Origin: an uncultured Clostridia bacterium
GTDB taxonomy: Bacteria > Bacillota > Clostridia > Oscillospirales > Acutalibacteraceae
Reading direction: 5' to 3'
Assembly (NCBI GenBank): GCA_958445555.1
Contig: CAUCSW010000035.1
Coordinates: 1-6,778 of the forward strand
Length of the DNA stretch: 6,778 nucleotides
A program made the translations under genes and the position numbers. Below the pieces are notes generated by a model. It was not told the origin of the DNA, did no database searches, and saw nothing but the letters and a program-made list of their open reading frames with translations. Below are positions 1 to 5,396 of the stretch, piece by piece. The number at the start of each line of letters is the position of its first letter. The stretch's first letter is position 1.

Positions 1-140
1 CGGCGGGGCCTACCCTGTCCGGTGCGGCGTTATCCCCCACGAACGGCGACCCCCCCGATGCGACAAGTCACGGTTTTTCGCCGACTCTACTCACAGTAGA
101 GTACAAAAAACGCCGCCCGTCGGCCCGCGCAGGGTGCGCG

Positions 141-164
141 GCGGTGGGCGGCGGTGGGCGGCGG
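141..164. repeat. 10-bp tandem duplication in repeat copy 1
   Basis: GCGGTGGGCG occurs twice back to back (141-150, 151-160), followed by GCGG. Copy 2 has a single related unit at its equivalent position (GCGGTGGGTG, 1881-1890), so this looks like local slippage within copy 1, at the boundary where the two copies diverge. Confidence 0.8.
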
Positions 165-222
165 ACGGAAAAATTCCATGTCGGGCTGACAATTATGTGT
201 ATTCGTCGGCTTTGCTGATACC

Positions 223-256
223 TTACTTCTCGCTACTCAATCTTACTTATAACTTT
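223..256. repeat. Degenerate heptamer array, copy 1 tail
   Basis: Five imperfect units of about 7 bp follow one another: TTACTTC, TCGCTAC, TCAATC, TTACTTA, TAACTTT. The same array is found at 2011-2044 in copy 2 with different point changes. The units share a Y-A-C-T core. It appears to be a decayed short tandem repeat carried as part of the larger repeat. Confidence 0.6.
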
Positions 257-305
257 CGCTTTGCGTGTCGGCCCGCTGCTTTCGGTTCATAATTTTCTCG
301 CTCGT

Positions 306-518
306 CTATGAGCGCTTCGGATCGTTAGTGCGATCAAGTAAATAGTCAATCGACACATCGTAATAATCCGCAAGCTTTATCAACACTTCGGCGGTAAGAG
401 AAATTACGCCGGTCTCATATTGGGAATATGTGTTTTGAGAAACATTCAGATACTTTGCCAGCTCTTTTTGCCTTATGTCGCGATCCTCTCGTATGCTGCG
501 CAGATTTTTGAAAACCAT
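306..518 (-). CDS. XRE-family helix-turn-helix repressor (70 aa)
   Basis: A small DNA-binding protein consisting almost only of a Cro/C1-type HTH domain (residues about 6-62). Helix 2 is around RQKELAKYL (16-24) and the recognition region is VSQNTYSQYETG (26-37). The ending SIDYLLDRTNDP is typical of clostridial XRE regulators. I chose the ATG at 518 rather than an upstream in-frame ATG at 569: a strong GAGGTGA ribosome binding site lies five bases before 518, and the longer version would run through the operator and the -35 box of the divergent promoter. The stop is TAG. The gene is divergent from the membrane-protein gene at 715-1203, and the shared gap holds two similar 15-bp palindromes. 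The likely role is repression of that gene and of itself. There is no sensor domain, so what relieves repression is unknown. The family call is firm; the target is inferred. Confidence 0.92.
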   Translation of the reverse strand: MVFKNLRSIREDRDIRQKELAKYLNVSQNTYSQYETGVISLTAEVLIKLADYYDVSIDYLLDRTNDPKRS

Positions 519-523
519 AAAAA

Positions 524-530
524 TCACCTC
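524..530 (-). promoter_or_regulatory. Ribosome binding site of the XRE gene
   Basis: GAGGTGA on the minus strand ends five bases before the ATG at 518. It settles the choice of the shorter 70-residue product. A possible -10 (CATAAT, 542-537 on the minus strand) lies just upstream but has no convincing -35, so the repressor's own promoter is not resolved. Confidence 0.85.
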
Positions 531-546
531 GAGATTATTATGGTTC

Positions 547-561
547 ATCTGTAAAAAAGAT
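547..561. promoter_or_regulatory. Candidate operator O2 (imperfect palindrome)
   Basis: ATCTGTAAAAAAGAT has the left half-site ATCTGTA exactly and five of seven positions of the right half-site TACAGAT. It has the same 15-bp length as the perfect palindrome at 572-586 and starts exactly 25 bp from it, on the repressor-gene side. Inferred to be a second, weaker repressor site that could act in autoregulation. Confidence 0.6.
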
Positions 562-562
562 A

Positions 563-591
563 TTGACATTTATCTGTAATACAGATATACT
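563..591 (+). promoter_or_regulatory. Sigma-A promoter of the membrane-protein gene
   Basis: TTGACA (563-568), a 17-bp spacer and TATACT (586-591) form a near-consensus vegetative promoter pointing at the gene starting at 715. Transcription would begin near 598, leaving an untranslated leader of about 115 bases. A perfect 15-bp palindrome fills the spacer, so a bound repressor would directly exclude RNA polymerase. A promoter this close to consensus suggests strong expression when not repressed. Confidence 0.88.
572..586. promoter_or_regulatory. Candidate operator O1 (perfect 15-bp palindrome)
   Basis: ATCTGTAATACAGAT is a perfect inverted repeat of two 7-bp arms (ATCTGTA/TACAGAT) around one central base. 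It lies between the -35 and -10 boxes and its last base is the first base of the -10. Its size and position suit a dimeric Cro/C1-type protein such as the adjacent XRE product. The match of site to protein is inferred from the layout. Confidence 0.82.
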
Positions 592-700
592 ATATGTGTC
601 GGATTCCATTGTGTATGACCGCATCCAATCGAATGGCCGCGAATTCTGCCTTATCGGTAGGTTTCTGTTGAGCACAAAATATGAGTTCGGTATAAAATGA

Positions 701-705
701 GGAGG
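701..705 (+). promoter_or_regulatory. Ribosome binding site that fixes the start at 715
   Basis: GGAGG lies nine bases before the ATG at 715. An earlier in-frame ATG at 697 overlaps this Shine-Dalgarno sequence and has no site of its own, so it is rejected as the start. Confidence 0.88.
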
Positions 706-714
706 AAAATAAAT

Positions 715-1203
715 ATGAATTCCGTAAGCTACATGACATCGCTTTTGACATTCTACTTAAAAGGAGAAATTCGGTCAGAGCAAAACTTTCTGAACCTTAA
801 GAAGCCGAATACGATACTCGGTTTTATTCCGTTGGGAGCAAAAAAAGAGTCGCTTCCGGTAAATCAACTGTCATCCGTGGAATCCAACTTTAAGCTCCGG
901 GTCGGATCCCTGCTCATCGGCGCGATTATTGCAATAATCGGACTGTTCCTGTTCTCAACAAGTTTTATTCTTGCCCTTATTCTTCTTGTAATAGGGGTCA
1001 ACAAGGCGATAACCGCATTTGAGACCATTCTGTCTATAAAGACTACCGCCGGAGACGAAAAGTTTATCTCGTTTCTTGTTTTTGAAAAATCAAAGGCAGA
1101 TGTTGCAGAGTCAATGATAAGAGACATTATTTCCGGCAGACTTGACGACACAAACAACAGAATTCATACCGACAGAATCGTAGAGGCTATCAACAACAAA
1201 TAA
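715..1203 (+). CDS. Hypothetical two-helix membrane protein, possible split PH-like domain (162 aa)
   Basis: I cannot name this protein. It has no signal peptide. Residues 1-60 are polar, with the stretch LGFIPLGAKKESLPVNQLSSV (about 35-55). Two hydrophobic segments follow (about 63-80 and 83-103) joined by a very short turn, giving a membrane hairpin with both ends on the same side, probably the cytoplasm. After the hairpin comes LSIKTTAGDEKFISFLV (106-122), then a predicted helix with AESMIRDIIS and a polar tail. An IPLG/LP..Q.SSV strand set before the hairpin and a strand-plus-helix after it recall bacterial PH-like proteins in which a membrane hairpin interrupts the domain. That is a weak pattern match only. 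The gene is under a strong promoter with an operator and is divergent from an XRE repressor. Its codon use looks AT-richer than the housekeeping genes to the right, which suggests acquired DNA. Confidence 0.85.
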   Translation: MNSVSYMTSLLTFYLKGEIRSEQNFLNLKKPNTILGFIPLGAKKESLPVNQLSSVESNFKLRVGSLLIGAIIAIIGLFLFSTSFILALILLVIGVNKAITAFETILSIKTTAGDEKFISFLVFEKSKADVAESMIRDIISGRLDDTNNRIHTDRIVEAINNK

Positions 1204-1243
1204 TCTGCGTTCCGAAGGGTTCGGAAGAACCCTGAGCCGCAGA
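1204..1243 (+). other. GNRA-capped hairpin directly after the membrane-protein stop codon
   Basis: An outer stem TCTGCG/CGCAGA (1204-1209 with 1238-1243) encloses an inner stem AGGGTTC/GAACCCT (1216-1222 with 1227-1233) closed by a GGAA tetraloop of the GNRA class. It starts right after the TAA and has no T run behind it, so it is not a normal terminator. It may protect the 3' end of the mRNA or bind a protein. Confidence 0.6.
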
Positions 1244-1287
1244 ACGGATCACCTAAAAGACGCGAAACACACAATAAACCGTTTATG

Positions 1288-1328
1288 AAAAATCCGAGAC
1301 CCGCTGTATCTGTGGATCTCGGATTTTT
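1288..1328 (+). terminator. Rho-independent terminator of the membrane-protein gene
   Basis: A perfect 12-bp stem, AAAAATCCGAGA (1288-1299) with TCTCGGATTTTT (1317-1328), encloses a 17-base loop. The T run on the plus strand and the matching A run allow termination in both directions. It lies 84 bases after the stop codon and closes the transcript before the repeat region. Confidence 0.88.
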
Positions 1329-1351
1329 ATGCTATTTTCTACATCAAACGC

Positions 1352-1741
1352 TTATAAGGTTTTTGTTTTAATTCCTTGTTGCCCTCGACTGACAAGAGCA
1401 AAAAGCATTTCGGTGCGCAAGTGCTGCGGTGGGCGCGGATGCCCGTGCACCGCGAGCCGGCGCAATGTGAAAGTGTGCTTCTGACCTTCTCTTGTTTTAT
1501 TTGCCACCGCACGGAAAGCCCTCCCCCCTCTTTGTGCCCGCGCCCTGCGGTCTTGTCCCCCTACTCCCACCCGTAGCCAAAATCGCAGATTCGACAAAAT
1601 TCGACACGGGTGTAAATTTTGGAACTCGGTTTTAGTTACCATATCAGGCGTTGGTTGTATCCGATTGAGCGCCCGCGCAGGGTGCGGGCGCGGGGCAGGA
1701 GCGTTCGCCAGTGTCACCACTTATCAAGGAGAAGACCCGCG
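1352..1741. other. Gene-free structured region leading into repeat copy 2
   Basis: I see no credible gene here: open frames have no ribosome binding site and give low-complexity Arg/Pro-rich translations. The stretch is rich in inverted repeats. They are GCGGTGGGC with GCCC-gtgc-ACCGC (1426-1453), CCAAAAT/ATTTTGG (1577-1583 with 1616-1622), AAAATT/AATTTT (1596-1601 with 1615-1620), GCGCCCGC/GCGGGCGC with a short loop (1669-1691), and CCCGC/GCGGG (1736-1748). ATTCGACA also occurs twice in a row (1589-1596, 1599-1606). It may be the left part of the full repeat element, whose first copy is cut off by the window start, or a structured RNA. Confidence 0.5.
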
Positions 1742-2044
1742 CGGCGGGGCCTACCCTGTCCGGTGCGGCGTTATCCCCCACGAACGGCGACCCCCCGATG
1801 CGGCAAGTCACGGTTTTTCGCCGACTCTACTCACAGTAGAGTGTTAAATAAGCCGCCCGTCGGCGCGCGCAGGGTGCGCGGCGGTGGGTGCATTTATGTT
1901 TTCGGCGGTTGTCGGTCACGCCTTCGGTCGGCGTCAATTTCTGTTGTCGCCGACCGTATTCCCGACGGTTTGAGCAATGATTATGTATATTCGTCGTCTT
2001 CGCTGACACCTTACTTCTCACTACTCACTTTTACTTATAACTTC
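1742..2044. repeat. Intergenic repeat, copy 2
   Basis: Direct copy of the element at the window start: 1742-1888 pairs with 1-148 and 1980-2044 with 192-256. The palindrome ACTCTACT/AGTAGAGT is unchanged (1824-1842). The GCGCAGGGTGCGC hairpin motif recurs here (1867-1879) and, in variant form, at 1675-1686. The middle (1889-1979) is 48 bases longer than in copy 1 and has its own sequence, with GTCGG/CCGAC-type complementary stretches. The tail ends in a heptamer array (2011-2044) about 25 bases from the ddh stop codon. Open frames across it are not convincing genes. The true left boundary may be upstream of 1742. Confidence 0.85.
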
Positions 2045-2067
2045 CGTTTTACGCAGTGCTTTTGCCG

Positions 2068-3048
2068 CTAAACCAGCTTATGAAGTATTTCTTCGCGGGA
2101 CATCGGCAAAAGATCCGCAGGTGCGATATCAAGCATGGTAAAGCAACCGAACCTTCCCCTTGTGTTCAGGCGATATGCAGCCCTTGCGCAGGCAACCAGC
2201 ACGCCGCCAGTAAACTCGGGATTTGAATCCAGTTTCAATGAAAACTCGGCAACCGAGTTATGGTTTCCGCTTACATCCGCCCGTCCCGTGCGGATCACGC
2301 ATCCGCCGTGAGGCATCTTTGAGTGATTTTCGTCCATTTCCTCCTGTGATATAAAGGTGACGGTCGTATCGTACTCGTCAAAGTAATTGGGCATTGTAAC
2401 GATCTTTCTCGTTATTTCCTCGCGGTCGGCGCCTTCTTTTGCCACAACATAGCACTCTCTTAAGTGCTTTTGGCGAACGGTGAGGTCGGGCGTTTCGCCG
2501 CTTCTGACGCTCGACAGGGCTGATTCTATCGGCACGGTATACTGCCTTGCATCGGCTACACCGTCAATACGGCGAATAGCGTCCGAATGTCCCTGACTGA
2601 CACCTCTGCCCCAGAAGGTATAGCTTTTTCCGTCGGGGATCGCAGCCAAGGTATACGCCCTTGCAAGAGAGAACAGGCCGGGATCCCATCCGGAGGAAAT
2701 GATTGCACTTGTCTTTCCTTTTTTCGCTGCCTTATCGACGGCAGCGAAATGGGCGGGTATGTTGGCGTGGGTGTCAAAACTGTCAACGACCGTAAATTTT
2801 GCAGCAAGTGACGGGGTCATCTCGGGTAGATCCGTCGCACTGCCGCCGCAGAGGATAAGTACATCGGGTCCGCCCGCTCTGCCTCCGAGGGCGGAAAGCG
2901 GCTTAACCGGCACGCCCGGGGTAGCAAGGGTGATCTCCTTCGGGTCCCGCCTTGTATAGACTGCGCAAAGCTCTGTATCGGGGTTGAGCTTTATTGCCTG
3001 CTCGACGCCCCTTCCGACATTACCGTATCCGACAATTCCGATCTTCAT
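2068..3048 (-). CDS. ddh: meso-Diaminopimelate dehydrogenase (326 aa)
   Basis: NADPH-dependent enzyme (EC 1.4.1.16) that reductively aminates tetrahydrodipicolinate to meso-diaminopimelate in one step, supplying lysine and peptidoglycan precursors and bypassing the succinylase or acetylase branch. The N-terminal Rossmann fold shows GYGNVGRG (7-14). Conserved family blocks follow: DSFDTH (89-94), SSGWDPG (118-124), FWGRGVSQGHSDA (145-157), MPHGG (245-249) and SGNHN (260-264), the last three forming substrate and dimer contacts in known Ddh structures. The length fits the family (about 320-330). The ATG at 3048 is preceded by AAAGGA at a 7-base spacing; the stop is TAG. It is the last gene of the minus-strand series but is separated from the M18 gene by a terminator-like palindrome, so it probably has its own promoter in 3063-3177. 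No lysine riboswitch is visible; the leader is too short for one. Confidence 0.96.
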   Translation of the reverse strand: MKIGIVGYGNVGRGVEQAIKLNPDTELCAVYTRRDPKEITLATPGVPVKPLSALGGRAGGPDVLILCGGSATDLPEMTPSLAAKFTVVDSFDTHANIPAHFAAVDKAAKKGKTSAIISSGWDPGLFSLARAYTLAAIPDGKSYTFWGRGVSQGHSDAIRRIDGVADARQYTVPIESALSSVRSGETPDLTVRQKHLRECYVVAKEGADREEITRKIVTMPNYFDEYDTTVTFISQEEMDENHSKMPHGGCVIRTGRADVSGNHNSVAEFSLKLDSNPEFTGGVLVACARAAYRLNTRGRFGCFTMLDIAPADLLPMSREEILHKLV

Positions 3049-3081
3049 ATCAATATCCTTTCGCTTATTACCGAAATATTG

Positions 3082-3134
3082 GGTCCGACGGCGGGCACTC
3101 TGCCTTAACGGCTAACAGTCTCGGCCGTCGGGCC
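3082..3134 (-). promoter_or_regulatory. Leader hairpin upstream of ddh
   Basis: GGTCCGACGGC (3082-3092) pairs with GCCGTCGGGCC (3124-3134) over 11 positions with one wobble or mismatch, around a 31-base loop that itself has a short GCC/GGC pairing. Read on the minus strand it would form in the ddh mRNA leader, about 20 bases before the ribosome binding site (TCCTTT on the plus strand, 3056-3061). No T run follows it there, so it is not an obvious attenuator. A role in ddh control is speculation. Confidence 0.45.
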
Positions 3135-3177
3135 GGGCTTTATTTATATGCGTTGGTTTTCAGCGGGAATCTGCAAA

Positions 3178-3219
3178 AGCGCGTGCGGCACGGCGGCATA
3201 CCGCCGCGCCGCACGCGCT
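3178..3219 (-). terminator. Large palindrome, probable terminator of the M18 gene
   Basis: A 12-bp stem, AGCGCGTGCGGC with GCCGCACGCGCT, continues after one A/C mismatch into a 6-bp stem CGGCGG/CCGCCG with a CATA loop. It begins 28 bases past the M18 stop codon. On the minus strand it is followed by TTTTGC, a short T run. On the plus strand TTTTT follows only after a 12-base gap. It therefore fits a terminator for the M18 gene, although the T tract is weak and a REP-like role is possible. Confidence 0.65.
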
Positions 3220-3247
3220 CCGTTCGCCTGTTTTTCGGTCAAAAAGT

Positions 3248-4636
3248 CTACTTCAGGAAAGCTTTGTATGCAAGGTATGTGGTATAAACATCATACTTAC
3301 TTACCACTTCAAAAGGAGCGTGCATTGACAGTACCGGAACACCGAGATCGACGACATCTGCGCCGAGTCCCGAAATGTAAAGTGCCACGGTGCCGCCGCC
3401 GCCTGCATCAACCTTGCCGAGCTCGCCTGTCTGCCAGTGGATCCCGGCACCGTCAAGCATTGCTCTTACCTCGCCCATAAACTCGGCGGAGGCATCGTTT
3501 GAACCGCTCTTGCCCCTGGCGCCGGTGTATTTTGTTATCTCGTCTCCGTGATTAAGATATGACGCGTTACGAGGCTCCATAACATCGGGGAAGGTGGGGT
3601 CAAATGCCGCATTGACATCCGAGGAAAGGCACTTTGAATTGCGAAGAACCTTATATCCGTCGGTTCCCTGCATTTTTGCAAGGTCCTCGGCAAAATACTG
3701 AAGGAAGCAGGAATCAAGTCCGGTGTTTCCGACCGATCCGATCTCCTCCTTATCGGCAAGAATGGTGACCGCCGTTTTTGCCGGATGCTCCGCTCCGAAG
3801 ATAGCGGTCAGCGAAGGATATGCGCAGACGCGGTCATCGTGTCCGTATGCTCCGATAAGCGAGCGGTCGAAGCCGATATCGCGTGTGGGGAGAGCGGGAA
3901 CGCACTCAAGCTCTGCCGAGAGGAAATCGCTCTCGGTTATGCCGTACTTTTCAAAAAGGATGTTGAGGACATTGAGCTTGACAAGTTCGCTTTCGTCGTC
4001 ATCCTTAAAGGGATAGCTGCCGACAAGGATATTCAGTTCCTCGCCCTTTATGCCTTCCGAAAGGGTGCGCTTGCTCTGTTCCGCCGCAAGATGGGGCAGC
4101 AGATCGGTTATTACAAAGCAGGGATCGTCAAGACTGTCGCCGACAGACACATCAACGACCGTTCCGTCCTTTTTCACCACAACTCCGTGAAGTGCGAGCG
4201 GGATAGAGGTCCACTGATACTTCTTTATGCCGCCGTAGTAATGAGTTTTGAAAAGTGCAAGCTCATTTGACTCATAGAGAGGATTCGGCTTAAGGTCAAG
4301 GCGGGGCGAATCAATATGGGCGGCGACTATATTGAGTCCGTTTTCCACAGGCTCGGTTCCGATGACCGCAAGGATCATTGATTTTTTATGATTGTTAAAG
4401 TATATTCTTGATCCCGGAGCATAATTCACCGAAGGGTCAAACTCAACAAAGCCGTTTGCCTCGGCAAGGGCGACAGCCTCCTTTACAAAGAGCCTTTCGG
4501 TTCTTGCCTTATCGAGAAACGCTTTGTAGCCCTCGCAGTATTTTTCTGCTTCCGGAATGCTTACTCTGTCTTCGGCGCAACCGTTGACCGACTTGGAAAA
4601 CAGCTTTTTCTTGAGGTCTTTTACTTCCTTTGACAT
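3248..4636 (-). CDS. apeA: M18-family metallo-aminopeptidase (462 aa)
   Basis: Cytoplasmic dinuclear zinc aminopeptidase of peptidase family M18, removing N-terminal residues (often acidic) from peptides in protein turnover. Metal and catalytic motifs are all present: AAHIDSPR (105-112, with His107 and Asp109), YGHDDR (264-269), DKEEIGS (295-301, the acidic pair), SSDV (338-341) and SMHAPFE (437-443, with His439). The YYGGIKKYQW block (133-142) and the length of about 460 match the ApeA-type subgroup rather than the shorter ApeB type. I chose the ATG at 4636 because AAGGAG lies nine bases before it; a longer in-frame start at 4681 has no such site and would add an unrelated 15-residue leader. 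It lies 154 bases after coaE on the same strand, with the 14-mer array and a hairpin between. The family is certain; the subgroup name is likely. Confidence 0.95.
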   Translation of the reverse strand: MSKEVKDLKKKLFSKSVNGCAEDRVSIPEAEKYCEGYKAFLDKARTERLFVKEAVALAEANGFVEFDPSVNYAPGSRIYFNNHKKSMILAVIGTEPVENGLNIVAAHIDSPRLDLKPNPLYESNELALFKTHYYGGIKKYQWTSIPLALHGVVVKKDGTVVDVSVGDSLDDPCFVITDLLPHLAAEQSKRTLSEGIKGEELNILVGSYPFKDDDESELVKLNVLNILFEKYGITESDFLSAELECVPALPTRDIGFDRSLIGAYGHDDRVCAYPSLTAIFGAEHPAKTAVTILADKEEIGSVGNTGLDSCFLQYFAEDLAKMQGTDGYKVLRNSKCLSSDVNAAFDPTFPDVMEPRNASYLNHGDEITKYTGARGKSGSNDASAEFMGEVRAMLDGAGIHWQTGELGKVDAGGGGTVALYISGLGADVVDLGVPVLSMHAPFEVVSKYDVYTTYLAYKAFLK

Positions 4637-4645
4637 TTTTACCGA

Positions 4646-4651
4646 CTCCTT
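4646..4651 (-). promoter_or_regulatory. Ribosome binding site of the M18 aminopeptidase gene
   Basis: AAGGAG on the minus strand, nine bases before the ATG at 4636, decides the start against the in-frame ATG at 4681. Confidence 0.85.
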
Positions 4652-4672
4652 TTGATTTGGTTTTATGTCCGC

Positions 4673-4693
4673 GCGGCACACCGGCTGTGCCGC
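4673..4693. other. Hairpin between coaE and the M18 gene
   Basis: GCGGCACA (4673-4680) and TGTGCCGC (4686-4693) form a perfect 8-bp stem around CCGGC. No T run follows on either strand, so it is a poor terminator. On the minus strand it would sit about 20 bases upstream of the M18 ribosome binding site. Confidence 0.5.
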
Positions 4694-4702
4694 CGGGTCT
4701 TG

Positions 4703-4800
4703 TTTCCGATCTTAGATTTCCGATATTGGGTTTCCGATATTGGATTCTTGTCTTTGTATTTCCGCTCTTATGTTTCCGGCCCCGGGTCCCTCATCTTGGA
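4703..4800. repeat. Degenerate tandem array, seven units of 14 bp
   Basis: Seven consecutive 14-bp windows fit a consensus close to TTTCCGATCTTGGA. Units 1-3 are near identical (TTTCCGATCTTAGA, TTTCCGATATTGGG, TTTCCGATATTGGA, 4703-4744). Units 4-7 are more decayed (4745-4800) but keep the phase, including TTTCCGCTCTTATG (4759-4772) and a final CATCTTGGA. Each unit looks like two related 7-mers. The last unit overlaps the 3' end of coaE and encodes its final three residues (NPR) and stop codon, so the array has grown into or out of the gene end. Confidence 0.75.
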
Positions 4801-5396
4801 TTTTTTGTTTGCTCGGCACCCGCCGTTATTTTGAGTATAACACTTTCGCACTCACTTTTAAAGTCCTCAAGCGAGCCGTTGTTTTTTATAAGTATATCGA
4901 CCCGTTCGGCAAAGAACGATTCGTCGTTGCCCGCCCTGAGTCTTGCCTCCGCAGCTTCCTCGGATATGCCGTCCCGCTCTCTTATTCTTGTCAGGCTGAC
5001 ACATCTGTCACTGATGACCGCGACCGTGATATCGCACCTTCGGTCAAGTCCGCTTTCGAACAATGTAGGCGCATCTATAAGAACCATGTCTCGCGGAGAA
5101 TTGTCGATCATACCCTCGATGTCCTTTACGATAAAGGGCAGCACCGTCCGATTAAGCTTTTCGGTCGAGACAGGGTCGGCAAACGCCGCGGCGGCAAGCT
5201 TTTTGCGATCGGGCACGCCGCCCTCTGCAACGCCGTCGCCGAAGGCTTTTATTATTGCTTTCGCGGCATCGGTGCGGCGGAGCACCGAATGGGCGACCTC
5301 ATCTGCATTTATAACATATATTCCGTGGGCTGACGCAACTTCCGAAAATGTTGTTTTGCCGCTGCCGGAAGGTCCCGTAAGTCCTATTACCGTCAC
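4791..5396 (-). CDS. coaE: Dephospho-CoA kinase (201 aa)
   Basis: Catalyses the last step of coenzyme A synthesis, ATP-dependent phosphorylation of dephospho-CoA at the 3'-hydroxyl of its ribose. A P-loop GPSGSGKTT (8-16) opens the protein. NADEVAH (30-36) carries the conserved Asp32 expected to act as catalytic base. DAPTLFESGLD (108-118) is the typical CoA-binding segment, and RVDILIKNNGS (165-175) is the usual C-terminal strand-turn of the family. The start is GTG at 5396, which overlaps the TGA of ywlC as GTGA and is preceded by AAGGTGG; it gives the normal family length, whereas the longer ATG-started frame (5486) would lie entirely over ywlC. The four-base overlap points to translational coupling. 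The last residues TKNPR come from a T-rich run and the 14-bp repeat array, and may be an acquired tail. Confidence 0.95.
   Translation of the reverse strand: MTVIGLTGPSGSGKTTFSEVASAHGIYVINADEVAHSVLRRTDAAKAIIKAFGDGVAEGGVPDRKKLAAAAFADPVSTEKLNRTVLPFIVKDIEGMIDNSPRDMVLIDAPTLFESGLDRRCDITVAVISDRCVSLTRIRERDGISEEAAEARLRAGNDESFFAERVDILIKNNGSLEDFKSECESVILKITAGAEQTKNPR

Larger units (their letters stand above)
1..256. repeat. Intergenic repeat, copy 1 (truncated by window start)
   Basis: Bases 1-148 match 1742-1888 with seven substitutions and one C insertion in a C run, about 95% identity by hand count. Bases 192-256 match 1980-2044 with eight mismatches. The 43 bases between these blocks (149-191) do not resemble the 91 bases at the same place in copy 2, so the element has a conserved head, a variable middle and a conserved tail. 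The head holds two inverted repeats: ACTCTACT/AGTAGAGT with a CAC loop (84-102) and CCGCGCA/TGCGCGG with a GGG loop (125-141). There is no credible gene in 1-305. The left end lies outside the window, so full length and terminal repeats cannot be judged. Confidence 0.85.

Noticed and set aside
615..671. Short leader frame of 18 codons before the membrane gene
   Set aside because: It has no Shine-Dalgarno sequence and no run of regulatory codons, and nothing in the leader looks like an attenuator.
697..714. Upstream ATG giving a 168-residue membrane protein
   Set aside because: The ATG overlaps the GGAGG that serves the ATG at 715 and has no site of its own.
864..1157. Open frame of 97 codons on the minus strand
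   Set aside because: It lies wholly opposite the membrane-protein gene, which has a promoter, ribosome binding site and terminator. The antisense frame has none of these.
306..1203. Toxin-antitoxin system
   Set aside because: The genes are divergent rather than co-transcribed, and the membrane protein at 162 residues with a cytoplasmic domain does not resemble known small membrane toxins.
1..2044. CRISPR array or insertion sequence
   Set aside because: There are only two long direct copies with no regular short repeat-spacer pattern, no transposase frame and no visible terminal inverted repeats or target duplication.
1352..2071. Several open frames in the repeat region (both strands, up to 150 codons)
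   Set aside because: GC-rich repeats easily give long frames. The translations are Arg/Pro/Gly-rich with no recognisable domain, overlap each other, and lack ribosome binding sites.
3063..3177. Lysine riboswitch upstream of ddh
   Set aside because: The space between the terminator-like palindrome and ddh is too short, and the characteristic multi-helix core is not visible.
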